Notes: generated by a model from the sequence alone, not told the origin. Counted from the stretch's first letter, positions 7,591-17,293 are shown. The stretch: DNA of 64,000 nt from Cupriavidus agavae (GCF_004217045.1 NZ_SGXM01000001.1:1054001-1118000); one strand, 5' to 3'. Made by a program: numbers and translations.

Positions 7591-8147
7591 GCGCCGCGAT
7601 GCTGCCCGACCCGGCGGACGGCGCGCTGCAGCCGGCCTGGCCGATCATCCCGGTCATGCCGCAGCTCGCACCCGGCTGGACGCTCGACCACATGACGGCA
7701 CGCGACCTGCAGGAAGTGGCCCGGATCGAACAGCGCGCTTATTCGCACCCGTGGACGCGCGGCAACTTCGAGAATTCGCTCAAGGCGGGGCATGGCGGGC
7801 TGACGCTGCGCGACCCGTCGAACACGCTCGTGGGCTACGCGATGCTGATGCCGGTGGTCGACGAGATGCACCTGTTGAACATTACGGTCGATCCCGACCG
7901 CCAGCGCCAGGGGCTGGGCCGGCTGTTGCTGGCCATCGCGCTGGCCACCACGCATCGCGGCAACCTGCATACGATGCTGCTCGAAGTCCGGCCGTCGAAT
8001 CTCGGGGCGCTGGCGCTCTACCTGGAGGCCGGCTTTGTCGAGATCGGCCGCCGCAAGGGGTATTACCCGGCCACGGCGCTGGGCCGCGAGGATGCGCTGG
8101 TGCTGCGCCGCATGTGGCCCAGCGAGACAGGCGGGGTGCCGGCATGA
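7587..8147 (+). CDS. rimI: Ribosomal protein bS18 alanine N-acetyltransferase
   Basis: GNAT-fold enzyme that acetylates the N-terminal Ala of ribosomal protein S18 using acetyl-CoA. The acetyl-CoA loop is visible as [15 protein letters not shown] (Q/RxxGxG/A type), followed by [18 protein letters not shown] and IGRRKGYYP, which are standard RimI segments. At 186 residues it is longer than the E. coli protein (148) because of about 35 extra N-terminal residues. The ATG overlaps the tsaB stop by four bases, and its own stop overlaps the next start by four bases. Confidence 0.93.
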   Translation: MSAAMLPDPADGALQPAWPIIPVMPQLAPGWTLDHMTARDLQEVARIEQRAYSHPWTRGNFENSLKAGHGGLTLRDPSNTLVGYAMLMPVVDEMHLLNITVDPDRQRQGLGRLLLAIALATTHRGNLHTMLLEVRPSNLGALALYLEAGFVEIGRRKGYYPATALGREDALVLRRMWPSETGGVPA

Positions 8148-9037
8148 GCCGCCGCGCCCTGTTCCTGGAGGCACTCGGCATTCCCGTGGAGTGGGTGCCG
8201 CGCGATGCCGCGCCCGGTGGCGCAGCGGAGGCGATGGCCGGAGCCGAGGCCGGCATGGCGCTGGCCGAGCCGGTGCCCGAGGTCGTTGCCGAGGCCGTGC
8301 AGCGCGTTGCCGCGACGGCGCCGCCGGCCGTGGTCGACATGGCGCCGGAGCCGTCCGACCTTGCCGAAACCGTCGAGGCATTCGACGCCCCGGCCGAGGT
8401 AGCGCCGCGCCCGGTGCCGCGTCCGTCTGCCGATCCGCAGGTCCAGACCGGGCGCGAGGCGGCCATCGCCGCGATGGACTGGCCCGCGCTGTCCGAGGCC
8501 GTGGCCGGCTGCACGGCCTGCGGGCTGTGCAATACCCGCACCCATACCGTATTTGGCGTGGGCGACCAGCGGGCCGAGTGGATGTTCGTTGGCGAGGCGC
8601 CGGGCGAGAACGAGGATCTGCAGGGCGAGCCGTTCGTCGGCCAGGCCGGCAAGCTGCTCGACAACATGCTTGGCGCGCTGGGCCTGGCGCGCGACCGCAA
8701 CGTCTATATCGCCAACGTGCTCAAGTGCCGGCCGCCCGGCAACCGCAATCCCGAGCCGGACGAGGTGGCGCTCTGCGAGCCGCACCTGAAGCGCCAGATC
8801 GCACTGATCCAGCCGAAGGTGATCGTGGTGCTGGGCCGCTTTGCCGCTCAGACGCTGCTGCGCTCTGACACGCCGATTGGCAAGCTGCGCGGCACGATCT
8901 ACGCCTATGAAGGCATCCCGGTCGTGGTGACCTACCATCCGGCCTACCTCTTGCGCACGCTGACCGACAAGGCGCGGGCGTGGGAAGACCTGTGCCTGGC
9001 ACGCGAGGTACATCATCGTGCGGGAGTTGAAGCCTGA
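8144..9037 (+). CDS. Uracil-DNA glycosylase, family 4 (4Fe-4S type)
   Basis: Removes uracil from DNA to start base-excision repair. The catalytic domain is residues 105-297: GEAPGENED motif 1, HPAYLL motif 2, and four Cys positioned to hold the [4Fe-4S] cluster (C123, C126, C195 in KCRPPGNR, C211). Residues 20-105 form an Ala/Pro/Glu-rich, probably disordered linker. The ATG at 8144 overlaps the rimI stop; the frame stays open further upstream but that part runs through rimI. It overlaps the following DUF1853 gene by 20 bases, so the four genes tsaB-rimI-udg-DUF1853 look like one transcript. Confidence 0.92.
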   Translation: MSRRALFLEALGIPVEWVPRDAAPGGAAEAMAGAEAGMALAEPVPEVVAEAVQRVAATAPPAVVDMAPEPSDLAETVEAFDAPAEVAPRPVPRPSADPQVQTGREAAIAAMDWPALSEAVAGCTACGLCNTRTHTVFGVGDQRAEWMFVGEAPGENEDLQGEPFVGQAGKLLDNMLGALGLARDRNVYIANVLKCRPPGNRNPEPDEVALCEPHLKRQIALIQPKVIVVLGRFAAQTLLRSDTPIGKLRGTIYAYEGIPVVVTYHPAYLLRTLTDKARAWEDLCLAREVHHRAGVEA

Positions 9038-10112
9038 TCTCGTGCAACCGGGCACGCCGGGCGGCGCCACGCCGGCCGGTGCCGAGGCACGCCTGCCACT
9101 CTGGCGCAGTGCCGCGTCGCAGCGCACGCGCGACCTGGCCTGGTGCACGTTGTCGCCGCCGCTTCTGGCCGCGCTGCCCGATGAATACCGCAGCGAAGTG
9201 GCGCGGCTGGCCCAGTGGCCGGCTGGCGAGCGCGCCGCGTGGCAGGCCTGGCTCGCACACGCCGACCCGGACACGCTTCCGGAAACCATTGCCGAACTGA
9301 GCGGGCACCCGGACCCGACCGGCAGCCGCAGCCTGCGGCTGGGCCGGCACGCCGAGCGCCTGCTCCATTTCGCGCTCGGGCACGCGCCGGGCATGGCCCT
9401 GATGGCGGCCAACGTGCCAATCCGGCGCGCGAACGGGCACGGCATCCAGACACTCGGTGAACTTGACCTGATCTGGCGCGATCCGGCGCTCGGGCAGGTG
9501 GTGCACTGGGAGATGGCCGCCAAGTTCTACCTGATGGTCGACGCAATCGATGGCGGGACGGATCGCCGCGCCTTCGTGGGCCCGAACCTCGTGGATCGCC
9601 TGGGCGACAAGCTCGATCACATCGTGCGGCGCCAGTTGCCGCTGGGGCGCACGGCCGAGGCCGAGGCGCTGGTCGGCTGCCCGGTGAACCGCAGCGAAAT
9701 CTACCTGCTGGGCTGGCTGTTCTACCGCGATGGGGTGCTGCCGCCGGGGCTGGCCTCGCTCGGGATCGCGCCCGATCATCTGCACGGCTGGTGGTCCACG
9801 CTCGAAGCGTGGCATGCCCGGGCCACGGCGCCGGAGAACCGGGGCTCCCGCTGGTGCCGGCTACCGCGGGTGGACTGGCTGTCCGGCGCCCGCGTGGACG
9901 AGGCGGGCACCGAGCAGGCAGGCACGCTGTGCCAGGCGCTGGCCCGGCGCTTCGCCGATCCCGATCAGGTCTGGCGGCGCGAGGCGCCCGTCATGATCTG
10001 CGAGCTGACGCCGGCCGAAGGCGAGCCGGGTGTCTGGCTGGAACGCTCCCGTGGCTTCATCGTGCCGCCCGACTGGGAAGGCAGGGCCCGGCTGCGCGCC
10101 GGCCGGCCATGA
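9018..10112 (+). CDS. DUF1853 family protein
   Basis: Protein of 364 residues matching the DUF1853 family by RDLAWCTLSPPLL near the N-terminus, TLGELDLIWRD and VVHWEMAAKFYL in the middle. The acidic/Glu-Leu-Asp plus Glu-Lys arrangement hints at a restriction-endonuclease-like core, but that is inference and no activity is known to me. The GTG start at 9018 lies inside the end of the glycosylase gene (20-bp overlap), so it probably is translated by coupling. The association with a DNA-repair gene may or may not be functional. Confidence 0.85.
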   Translation: MRELKPDLVQPGTPGGATPAGAEARLPLWRSAASQRTRDLAWCTLSPPLLAALPDEYRSEVARLAQWPAGERAAWQAWLAHADPDTLPETIAELSGHPDPTGSRSLRLGRHAERLLHFALGHAPGMALMAANVPIRRANGHGIQTLGELDLIWRDPALGQVVHWEMAAKFYLMVDAIDGGTDRRAFVGPNLVDRLGDKLDHIVRRQLPLGRTAEAEALVGCPVNRSEIYLLGWLFYRDGVLPPGLASLGIAPDHLHGWWSTLEAWHARATAPENRGSRWCRLPRVDWLSGARVDEAGTEQAGTLCQALARRFADPDQVWRREAPVMICELTPAEGEPGVWLERSRGFIVPPDWEGRARLRAGRP

Positions 10113-10114
10113 GA

Positions 10115-10144
10115 AAAGCCGCCCTGATGAACTGAGGCGGCTTT
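10115..10144. terminator. Bidirectional terminator between DUF1853 gene and lplT
   Basis: AAAGCCGCC at 10115-10123 pairs with GGCGGCTTT at 10136-10144 around a 12-nt loop. On the minus strand the stem is followed by a T-rich run, so it can end lplT transcripts; on the plus strand it ends the tsaB operon three bases after its last stop. Confidence 0.8.
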
Positions 10145-10167
10145 GCTGGGTCTGGCGAACGCGGCGC

Positions 10168-11487
10168 TCAGTGGTGCTTGTCCTCGCCGATCATCGCCAG
10201 CGAGTTGTAGACCTTCACATTGTGCTTGTGCAGGCGCATGACCAGCGCCATCGTCGCGCAGATGAACAGGCCCAGCGCCACGATCACGAAGCCGATCGGC
10301 ACGTTGAGCTTGATCAGCAGCGCGTACAGGCACAGCATCAGCAGTACCGACACGTTCTCGTTGAAGTTCTGCACGGCAATCGAGTGTCCGGCGGACAGCA
10401 GCACGTGCCCGCGGTGCTGGAGCAGCGCGTTCATCGGCACCACGAAATAGCCCGACATGGCCCCGACGATGGCCAGGAACACATAGGCGATGGCCATGTG
10501 CAGCGGCATTGCCATGCCGAAGAAGTCGAGCGTGACGGCCGGCATGGTGTCCTTGGTGTAGAACGCCATCAGCATCACCGTGGCCCCCATCGCCACGCCG
10601 AACGGCAGCACCGACAGCGAGCGGCGCAGCGGAATCCGCGCGGCGGCGGCAATGGCGCCAACCGCCACGCCCACGGCCACCACGGCCTGGAGCAGGGCGC
10701 CTTGCGACAGGTTCAGGCCCAGCGACTTCTCGGCCCACTTCAGCACGATGAACTGCAGCGTGGCGCCCACGCCCCAGAACAGCGTGGTCACGGCCAGCGA
10801 GATCTGGCCGAGCTTGTCGCGCCACAGCGCGATGAAGCAGTCTCCGAACTCGGCGATCAGCTTGATCGGGTTCTTTTCCTGCTGGGGGTAGCGGGCGCCG
10901 GTATCGGGGATGAAGAAATTGAACAGCGCCGCGATGAAGTAGAACACCATGATCACCACCATCGCCGCCTCGGCGGGGGTGTTGATGCCGGTATCGATGT
11001 AGGGCAGGTCCAGCCGCAGCAGGATCGATGACAGGTGCACCGAGATCAGCGCGCCGCCCACCACGGTGCCCAGGATGATCGAGCCCACGGTCAGGCCCTC
11101 GATCCAGCCATTGGCCATGACCAGTTTCTCGGGCGGCAGCAGTTCGGTCAGGATGCCGTACTTGGCCGGCGAGTAGGCCGCCGCGCCGAAACCGACGATG
11201 CCGTAGGCCAGCAGCGGGTGCAGCCCGAACATCATGATGGCGCAGCCGGCAATCTTGATCGCATTGGTGATCAGCATCACCTTGCCCTTGGGCATGGAGT
11301 CGGCGAACGCGCCGACAAATGCCGCAAGCACCACATAGGAGAGCACGAAGAACAGCTTGAGCAGCGGCGTCATCCACTGCGGGGAATGCAACTCGGTCAG
11401 AAGGGCAATGGCCGCGATGAGCAGGGCATTGTCGGCCAGCGACGAAAAGAACTGCGCGGCCATGATCGTGTAGAAACCCTTCTTCAT
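10168..11487 (-). CDS. lplT: Lysophospholipid transporter LplT
   Basis: MFS-fold inner-membrane flippase that brings lysophospholipids to the cytoplasmic leaflet for re-acylation. The protein of 439 residues begins MKKGFYTIMAAQFFSSLADN, the standard LplT N-terminus with the helix-1 ADNALLIAAIALL. It contains AYSPAKYGILTELLPPEKLVMANGWIEGLTV, conserved among LplT proteins. The frame is open 56 codons further upstream but that part is not family-like, so I use ATG 11487. The acyltransferase Aas, often fused or adjacent, is not next to it here. Confidence 0.92.
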   Translation of the reverse strand: MKKGFYTIMAAQFFSSLADNALLIAAIALLTELHSPQWMTPLLKLFFVLSYVVLAAFVGAFADSMPKGKVMLITNAIKIAGCAIMMFGLHPLLAYGIVGFGAAAYSPAKYGILTELLPPEKLVMANGWIEGLTVGSIILGTVVGGALISVHLSSILLRLDLPYIDTGINTPAEAAMVVIMVFYFIAALFNFFIPDTGARYPQQEKNPIKLIAEFGDCFIALWRDKLGQISLAVTTLFWGVGATLQFIVLKWAEKSLGLNLSQGALLQAVVAVGVAVGAIAAAARIPLRRSLSVLPFGVAMGATVMLMAFYTKDTMPAVTLDFFGMAMPLHMAIAYVFLAIVGAMSGYFVVPMNALLQHRGHVLLSAGHSIAVQNFNENVSVLLMLCLYALLIKLNVPIGFVIVALGLFICATMALVMRLHKHNVKVYNSLAMIGEDKHH

Positions 11488-11942
11488 ACCTTGGACTTTG
11501 TCTCCATCGCGGATAGCCGGGTGGGCGGGCAACAGTGCACCGGCGGGCAGGGCCGCGGCTTGCAGGGAACCTGTCGCGCCGCCCTTGTCAAACTGGGTCG
11601 GTTGCGTAACCTTCGCACGCCGTCCGGCTGTCCTCACCGTCATTGACATTTGCATCTCTTTGAAAACATGGCCGGAGCGTCCGGCTTTATATCACGAAAC
11701 AACGACATTTCAGCACATTGCGGGACGCGTATTGGACAGTACATCCACGGATGGTTTCCCCAACGCGAGGTTCCCGATGTGTTCAAATATCGCCTGCGCG
11801 ACGTGGCCCCGACTGCGCGGCGGCGCATACCGGCCAAGCCCGGCATGCCTGCCACCGCACAGTCCTCGCCAGCGTAACGCCCCAATCCGCCAGGGTGCCG
11901 ACCGGGTCTTCCCCGATCGGCGGCCGGCAAGCAGCCACATCC
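11488..11942. other. Divergent intergenic region lplT / alr
   Basis: 455 bp between the two divergent starts. Besides the candidate lplT promoter and its hairpin I see no conserved gene or RNA. The frame of alr stays open upstream to 11718, but that sequence does not resemble the enzyme's N-terminus. Confidence 0.5.
11686..11713 (-). promoter_or_regulatory. Candidate sigma70 promoter for lplT
   Basis: Reading on the minus strand, CTGAAA (11713-11708), 16 nt, then TATAAA (11691-11686). It is followed directly by a small hairpin, GCCGGA-GCG-TCCGGC at 11671-11685. The implied leader is about 190 nt. Confidence 0.35.
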
Positions 11943-13058
11943 ATGCCAAGACCCATCCACGCCGTCATCCACCAGCCCGCGCTGGCCAACAACCTTGAAG
12001 TGGTACGCCGCCATGCGCCCACGGCCCGTGTCTGGGCCGTGGTCAAGGCCAACGCCTACGGGCATGGCATCCGGCGCGCCTTCGCCGGCCTGAAGGGCGC
12101 CGACGGCTTCGGCCTGCTGGACCTCAACGAGGCCGTGCTGCTGCGCGAACTCGGCTGGCAGGGGCCGATCCTGCTCCTGGAGGGATTCTTCCAGCCGCAG
12201 GATGTTCCCCTGATCGAGCAGTACCGCCTGACCACCGCCGTGCATTGCGAGGAACAGTTGCGCATGCTGGAACAGGCCCGGCCCAAGGGCCCGCTGGCCA
12301 TCCAGCTCAAGCTGAACACCGGCATGAACCGGCTCGGCTTCCGGCCGGCGCAGTACCGCGCCGCCTGGGAACGGGCCCGGACGATGTCTTTCGTGGGCAG
12401 TATCGATCACATGACGCATTTCTCGGACGCGGACAGCCCGCGCGGGATTGCGCACCAGATCGAGGCGTTCGAGGCGGCCACGGCGAATCTGCCGGGCGAG
12501 GCCACGCTGTCGAACTCGGCGGCCGTGCTCTGGCATCCGTCCGCGCATCGCAACTGGGTGCGGCCGGGCGTCATCCTGTACGGCGCCTCGCCAACCGGCC
12601 TGTCGGCCGACATCGCCGAGACTGGCCTGCAGCCGGCCATGTCGCTGCACAGCGAGCTGATCGGCGTGCAGGACCTGCAGCCCGGCGATACCGTGGGCTA
12701 CGGCTCGATGTTCACGGCGGACCGTGCGATGCGGATTGGCGTCGTGGCCTGCGGCTATGCCGACGGCTATCCGCGCCATGCGGCCGGCTGGGGCGAGCAC
12801 CGCGCGCCGGTGCTGGTCGACGGCGTGCGCACCGAGCTGGTGGGCCGGGTGTCGATGGACATGATCTGCGTGGACCTGACCCCGTGCCCCAAGGCCCGCG
12901 TCGGCACGCCGGTCACGCTCTGGGGCCATGGCCTGCCGATCGACGACGTGGCCGCCGCCAGCGGCACCGTGGGCTACGAACTGATGTGCGGCCTGGCGCT
13001 GCGGGTGCCGACCACGGTGGCCACGCTGACCACGGCCGACCCTGCCGGCCACGCCTGA
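11943..13058 (+). CDS. alr: Alanine racemase
   Basis: PLP enzyme that interconverts L- and D-alanine for peptidoglycan. The 371-residue protein shows the PLP-lysine motif [13 protein letters not shown] (Lys35) and the opposing catalytic tyrosine in DTVGYGSMF (Tyr253). Substrate-side motifs [11 protein letters not shown] and [13 protein letters not shown] are present. The start at 11943 gives the normal N-terminus [14 protein letters not shown] and normal length. Eight bases separate its stop from radA, so the two are probably cotranscribed. Without knowing whether a second racemase exists I cannot separate biosynthetic Alr from catabolic DadX. Confidence 0.96.
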   Translation: MPRPIHAVIHQPALANNLEVVRRHAPTARVWAVVKANAYGHGIRRAFAGLKGADGFGLLDLNEAVLLRELGWQGPILLLEGFFQPQDVPLIEQYRLTTAVHCEEQLRMLEQARPKGPLAIQLKLNTGMNRLGFRPAQYRAAWERARTMSFVGSIDHMTHFSDADSPRGIAHQIEAFEAATANLPGEATLSNSAAVLWHPSAHRNWVRPGVILYGASPTGLSADIAETGLQPAMSLHSELIGVQDLQPGDTVGYGSMFTADRAMRIGVVACGYADGYPRHAAGWGEHRAPVLVDGVRTELVGRVSMDMICVDLTPCPKARVGTPVTLWGHGLPIDDVAAASGTVGYELMCGLALRVPTTVATLTTADPAGHA

Positions 13059-13066
13059 TCCCGCCG

Positions 13067-14434
13067 ATGGCCAAGACCAAGACTGTATACAGTTGCACCG
13101 AGTGCGGCGGCACCACGCCGCGCTGGGCGGGCCAGTGCCCGCAGTGCAATGCCTGGAACACACTTGTCGAGAGCGTGGCCGAGACGGGCTCGTCCACCGC
13201 GCGGCGCTTCCAGCCGCTGGCGGCGTCCGCCGTGGTGCGCAAGCTCAACGAGATCGAGGCGGCCGATGTGCCGCGCTTCTCGTCGGGTATCGAGGAATTC
13301 GACCGTGTGCTCGGCGGCGGCCTGGTGTCGGGCGGGGTGGTGCTGATTGGCGGCGATCCGGGCATCGGCAAATCCACGCTGCTGCTGCAGACGCTGGCCA
13401 ACCTGTCGGCCAGCAAGCGTGTGCTGTACGTGAGCGGCGAGGAGTCGGGCGCCCAGATCGCGCTGCGCGCGCAGCGGCTGGGCGTGGAGGCCGCGACGCT
13501 GGGCCTGCTGGCCGAGATCCAGCTGGAGAAGATCCAGGCCGCGCTCGACGCCGACAAGCCTGACGTCGCAGTCATCGACTCGATCCAGACGCTGTACTCC
13601 GAGGCGCTGACCTCGGCGCCGGGCTCGGTGGCACAGGTGCGCGAATGCGCGGCGCAGCTGACGCGCATCGCCAAGAGTACGGGCATCACCATCATCCTGG
13701 TGGGGCACGTGACCAAGGAAGGCAGCCTGGCCGGGCCGCGCGTGCTGGAGCACATCGTCGACACGGTGCTGTACTTCGAGGGCGACACCCATTCGTCGCA
13801 CCGGCTGATCCGCGCGTTCAAGAACCGCTTTGGCGCGGTCAACGAACTTGGCGTTTTTGCGATGACCGAGCGCGGATTGCGCGGCATCAGCAATCCCTCG
13901 GCGCTATTCCTGTCGCAGCATGCGGAGCAGGTGGCCGGCTCCTGCGTGCTGGTGACGCAGGAGGGCACGCGGCCGCTGCTGGTGGAGGTGCAGGCGCTGG
14001 TGGATACCGCCAACGTGCCCAATCCGCGCCGGCTGGCGGTGGGGCTGGAACAGAACCGGCTGGCGATGCTGCTGGCCGTGCTGCACCGTCACGCGGGCGT
14101 GGCGTGCTTCGACCAGGACGTGTTCCTGAACGCCGTGGGCGGGGTCAAGATCACCGAGCCGGCTGCGGATCTGGCGGTTTTACTATCGATCCATTCGTCG
14201 ATGCGCAACAAGCCGCTGCCGCGCGGGCTGGTGGTGTTCGGCGAGGTGGGTCTGGCGGGCGAGATCCGGCCGAGCCCGCGCGGGCAGGAACGGCTCAAGG
14301 AGGCCGCCAAGCTCGGTTTCACGATGGCGGTGATTCCCAGGGCGAACGCGCCGAAGCAGCCGATCGAGGGGATCGAGGTGATCGCCGTGGACCGGCTCGA
14401 ACAGGCCATCGACCGGGTGCGGCATTTTGACTGA
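13067..14434 (+). CDS. radA: DNA repair protein RadA (Sms), branch-migration ATPase
   Basis: RecA-like, DnaB-like motor that processes recombination intermediates. 455 residues, close to the E. coli 460. In order: N-terminal zinc finger CTECGG...CPQC (residues 10-27), Walker A GGDPGIGKST with Lys102, Walker B region VAVIDSIQTL, the RadA-specific KNRFG motif (in AFKNRFGAVNELGVF), and a C-terminal Lon-type domain with LPRGLVVFGEVGLAGEIRP. Begins eight bases after alr. Confidence 0.97.
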   Translation: MAKTKTVYSCTECGGTTPRWAGQCPQCNAWNTLVESVAETGSSTARRFQPLAASAVVRKLNEIEAADVPRFSSGIEEFDRVLGGGLVSGGVVLIGGDPGIGKSTLLLQTLANLSASKRVLYVSGEESGAQIALRAQRLGVEAATLGLLAEIQLEKIQAALDADKPDVAVIDSIQTLYSEALTSAPGSVAQVRECAAQLTRIAKSTGITIILVGHVTKEGSLAGPRVLEHIVDTVLYFEGDTHSSHRLIRAFKNRFGAVNELGVFAMTERGLRGISNPSALFLSQHAEQVAGSCVLVTQEGTRPLLVEVQALVDTANVPNPRRLAVGLEQNRLAMLLAVLHRHAGVACFDQDVFLNAVGGVKITEPAADLAVLLSIHSSMRNKPLPRGLVVFGEVGLAGEIRPSPRGQERLKEAAKLGFTMAVIPRANAPKQPIEGIEVIAVDRLEQAIDRVRHFD

Positions 14435-14527
14435 GCGGGTTTGCGTCCGGGGCAGGCAAGCCGCCAGCAAAATGGGTAATAATGCGCCTCGACGCCACAT
14501 TCGCCGCTGCTGATTGACGCAAACCTC

Positions 14528-15016
14528 ATGCAAGCCAATTCCCGAGCCTATTTCCTGCTGATCGCCTTCATTTCGTTCGCGCTGTTCGGCGCAGCGCTGT
14601 ATATGCAGCATGTGCAGGGCTACCAGCCGTGCCCGCTCTGCATCATGCAGCGCTTCGCGTTCGCGGGCATCGGTATCTTCTCGCTGCTGGCCGCCATCGC
14701 GCAGAACACGCGCACGCTGTGGCAGGGGCTGGGCATGCTGTCCGGCGTGGCCGGCATAGCGGTGGCGGGCTACCACGTCTCGCTGCTGCTGAATCCCAAG
14801 GCCTCGTGCGGCATCGACCCGCTGGAAAACTGGGTCAACGCGCTGCCCACCGCCCGCCTGCTGCCGCAACTGTTCTACTCGGACGGCCTGTGCACCGCAC
14901 CGCTGCCGCCGCTGCTGGGCCTGTCGATCCCGGCCTGGTCGCTGATCTGGCTGGTGATCCTGACGCTGACGCTGGCGGTAGGACTGATCCGGCGGGAGAA
15001 GCATTACCGGTATTGA
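14528..15016 (+). CDS. dsbB: Disulfide bond formation protein DsbB
   Basis: Four-helix inner-membrane protein that re-oxidises periplasmic DsbA and passes electrons to quinone. The 162-residue protein has the first redox pair C35-P-L-C38 in the first periplasmic loop and the second pair C94 and C122 in the larger loop, plus the conserved QR after the first pair that contacts quinone. Ends 5 nt before a dispersed palindrome shared with the convergent ABC-F gene. Confidence 0.94.
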   Translation: MQANSRAYFLLIAFISFALFGAALYMQHVQGYQPCPLCIMQRFAFAGIGIFSLLAAIAQNTRTLWQGLGMLSGVAGIAVAGYHVSLLLNPKASCGIDPLENWVNALPTARLLPQLFYSDGLCTAPLPPLLGLSIPAWSLIWLVILTLTLAVGLIRREKHYRY

Positions 15017-15021
15017 TTTTT

Positions 15022-15050
15022 TCCCCTCTCCCGCAGGGCGGGAGAGGGGA
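15022..15050. repeat. Dispersed CCCCTCTCCC palindrome, dsbB/ABC-F convergent junction
   Basis: TCCCCTCTCCCGC-AGG-GCGGGAGAGGGGA: 13-nt perfect arms, 3-nt loop, placed 5 nt past the dsbB stop and 23 nt from the opposing stop. Same core as the elements at 22745, 29708 and 52031. Preceded by a T6 run, so on the minus strand it ends in A's; a role as transcript end or mRNA stabiliser is likely. Confidence 0.75.
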
Positions 15051-15073
15051 GCAAACCGAACGGCGGGCAAGCA

Positions 15074-17002
15074 TCAAGCAATCTGCTCGATCTGTTCCTG
15101 CAGTTCCAGCCATCGTTCCTCAAGCTGATCCAGTTCGCCGGTGACCTCGCCCTGGCGCTTCAGCATCTCCATCAGCTTTGCCTTGTTGGCCTCTTCATAG
15201 CTTGAAGATTCGGCCATGAACGCGTCGATCACGGCCTTGTCGGCCTGCAGCGTCGACATGCGTTTCTCCACCTTTTCCAGTTCCCTGGTCAGCGGCTTGC
15301 GCAGCACCGACAGGCGTGCCCGCTCGTCGGCTTCGGCGCGGCGCTGGTCCTTGCGGTTCACGGCCGGCGTATCGGCCGCGTCGCAGGCGTGGCTGGCCGC
15401 GGCGGCGTTGCGCTTGGCGGCGGCCTGTTGCAGCAGCCAGTCGCGGTAGTCGTCGAGGTCGCCGTCGAACGGGCGGATCGTGCCATCGGCCACCAGCATG
15501 AACTGGTCGGACGTGGCGCGCAGCAGGTGCCGGTCGTGCGACACCAGGATCAGCGTGCCTTCGAACTGCGCCAGCGCCATGGTCAGCGCCTCGCGGGTGT
15601 CGAGGTCCAGGTGGTTGGTCGGCTCATCGAGCAGCAGCAGGTTGGGCTTCTGCCAGACGATCAGCGACAGCGCGAGCCGGGCTTTCTCGCCGCCCGAGAA
15701 CGGCTCGATGGGCGAGGTAGCCATGTCGCCCCGGAAGTTGAAGCTGCCGAGGAAGTCGCGCAGTTCCTGCTCGCGGACGTCGGGCGCCAGCCGTGCCAGA
15801 TGCTGCAGCGGGGAATCATGGTCGCGCAGCGTTTCCAGCTGATGCTGCGCAAAGTAGCCGATGACCAGCCCCTTGCCGAGCCGTACCGTGCCGTTCATCG
15901 GCGGCTGGGTGCCGGCCAGCGTCTTGACCAGCGTCGACTTGCCCTGGCCGTTGGCCCCGAGCAGGCCGATGCGCTGGCCATTCTGGATCGACAGGGCGAG
16001 CCTGTGCAGGATGGTGACGGGCGGATCGGCCTCGGGGTAGCCGCAGTCCACGCCTTCGAGCACCATCATGGGGTTCGGCGCCGAATCGGGCTCGCGGAAC
16101 TCGAACGCGAAGCCGGCGGCCACGTGCACGGGCGCCAGCCGCTCCATCTTCTCCAGCGCCTTGACGCGGCTCTGGGCCTGCCGGGCCTTGGTGGCCTTGG
16201 CCTTGAAGCGCGTGATGAACGATTCCAGATGGGCGATTTCCTTCTGCTGGCGCGAGTAGGCCGCCTGCTGCTGGGCCATCTGCTGCAGCCGCATCGTCTC
16301 GAACTGCGTGTAGTTGCCGCCGTAGCGCTTCAACTGCTGGTTCTCGATATGCACCGTTACGGTGCAGATGGCATCGAGGAACTCCCGGTCGTGCGAGATC
16401 ATGACCAGCGTGCCGGCGTAGCGCGCCAGCCAGTCTTCGAGCCAGACGATGGCGTCGAGGTCCAGGTGGTTGGTCGGTTCGTCGAGCAGCAGCAGGTCGG
16501 AGGGGCACATCAGCGCCTGGGCCAGGTTCAGGCGCATGCGCCAGCCGCCCGAGAACGAAGCCACCGGCTGCGACACCTGCGGCAGCGTGAAGCCCAGCCC
16601 CAGCAGCAGCGCCTCGGCGCGGGCAGCGGCGGTGTAGCCGTCGGCATCGGCATAGGCGGCATGGGCTTCGCCCTCGGCCGAGCCGTCGCCGCTGGCCTGG
16701 GCAGCGGCGATACGGGCCTCGATGTCGCGCAACTGCGTGTCGCCGTCGATCACGTATTCCACGGCGGTCCGGCCAACCGCCGGGGTCTCCTGCGCCACGT
16801 GGGCCACGCGCCACTGCGCGGGTACGAAGACATCGCCGCCGTCCGCGTGCAGTTCGCCGCGCAGCATGGCAAACAGCGTGGATTTGCCGCTCCCGTTGGC
16901 GCCGACAAGGCCCACGCGTTCGCCGGGGTTGAGCGTCACGGAGGTGTGGTCGAACAGCACCTTGGTGCCGCGCTGGAGGACAAGCTGGTCGATTCGTATC
17001 AC
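15074..17002 (-). CDS. yheS: ABC-F family ATPase, YheS type
   Basis: Cytosolic ribosome-associated ABC-F protein without membrane domain. 642 residues, near the 637 of E. coli YheS. It contains two nucleotide-binding domains: Walker A GANGSGKST and signature FSGGWRMRLNLA in the first, GANGQGKST and FSGGEKARLALS in the second, both with LLLDEPTNHLDLD. They are joined by a charged linker rich in Gln/Lys/Arg (the P-site tRNA interaction motif region), and a C-terminal coiled coil starts about residue 560. ABC-F proteins relieve stalled translation; the exact task of YheS relatives is assigned by family only. Confidence 0.9.
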   Translation of the reverse strand: MIRIDQLVLQRGTKVLFDHTSVTLNPGERVGLVGANGSGKSTLFAMLRGELHADGGDVFVPAQWRVAHVAQETPAVGRTAVEYVIDGDTQLRDIEARIAAAQASGDGSAEGEAHAAYADADGYTAAARAEALLLGLGFTLPQVSQPVASFSGGWRMRLNLAQALMCPSDLLLLDEPTNHLDLDAIVWLEDWLARYAGTLVMISHDREFLDAICTVTVHIENQQLKRYGGNYTQFETMRLQQMAQQQAAYSRQQKEIAHLESFITRFKAKATKARQAQSRVKALEKMERLAPVHVAAGFAFEFREPDSAPNPMMVLEGVDCGYPEADPPVTILHRLALSIQNGQRIGLLGANGQGKSTLVKTLAGTQPPMNGTVRLGKGLVIGYFAQHQLETLRDHDSPLQHLARLAPDVREQELRDFLGSFNFRGDMATSPIEPFSGGEKARLALSLIVWQKPNLLLLDEPTNHLDLDTREALTMALAQFEGTLILVSHDRHLLRATSDQFMLVADGTIRPFDGDLDDYRDWLLQQAAAKRNAAAASHACDAADTPAVNRKDQRRAEADERARLSVLRKPLTRELEKVEKRMSTLQADKAVIDAFMAESSSYEEANKAKLMEMLKRQGEVTGELDQLEERWLELQEQIEQIA

Positions 17003-17175
17003 GGAGGGAAGCGGAAAAAGCGTTCTTTTGGCAGGCCGGCATTGTAGCGCGGCGGAACGGCCGCCGACGCCCGCGCCGGAGCCGGCGGCTTTCGGCCAGC
17101 TTTCATGTTTCGTTCCATGTATTGAGGGATTTCCCCTAAACCGTCACTTTGGGGAGGCCGGGCATGGCAATTGCG

Positions 17176-17191
17176 TGTAAATTCATTTACA
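17176..17191. promoter_or_regulatory. Operator-like palindrome upstream of the RpiR regulator
   Basis: TGTAAATTCATTTACA: perfect 7-bp arms around TC. It resembles the TGTAAT...ATTACA operators bound by the RpiR-family regulator HexR. It lies about 100 bp before the regulator start in the divergent ABC-F/RpiR region, so it is a good candidate autoregulatory site for the peptide-salvage operon. Confidence 0.55.
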
Positions 17192-17293
17192 TAGATTGGC
17201 GCACCGGGAAAGTGCCTTTTCACGAAACGGCGATGTCCGCTTCCCGAACCGGTGCACCGGGCCCACCCGAATCCGACCCACCCGCAGAACCCC

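Noticed and set aside
7751..8143. N-terminal extension of the uracil-DNA glycosylase frame through rimI
   Set aside because: The extension lies entirely in rimI and is not family-like; ATG 8144 overlaps the rimI stop in the usual coupled manner.
11718..11942. Upstream extension of alr
   Set aside because: The translated stretch lacks homology-like features; [14 protein letters not shown] from 11943 is the expected alanine racemase start and gives the normal length.
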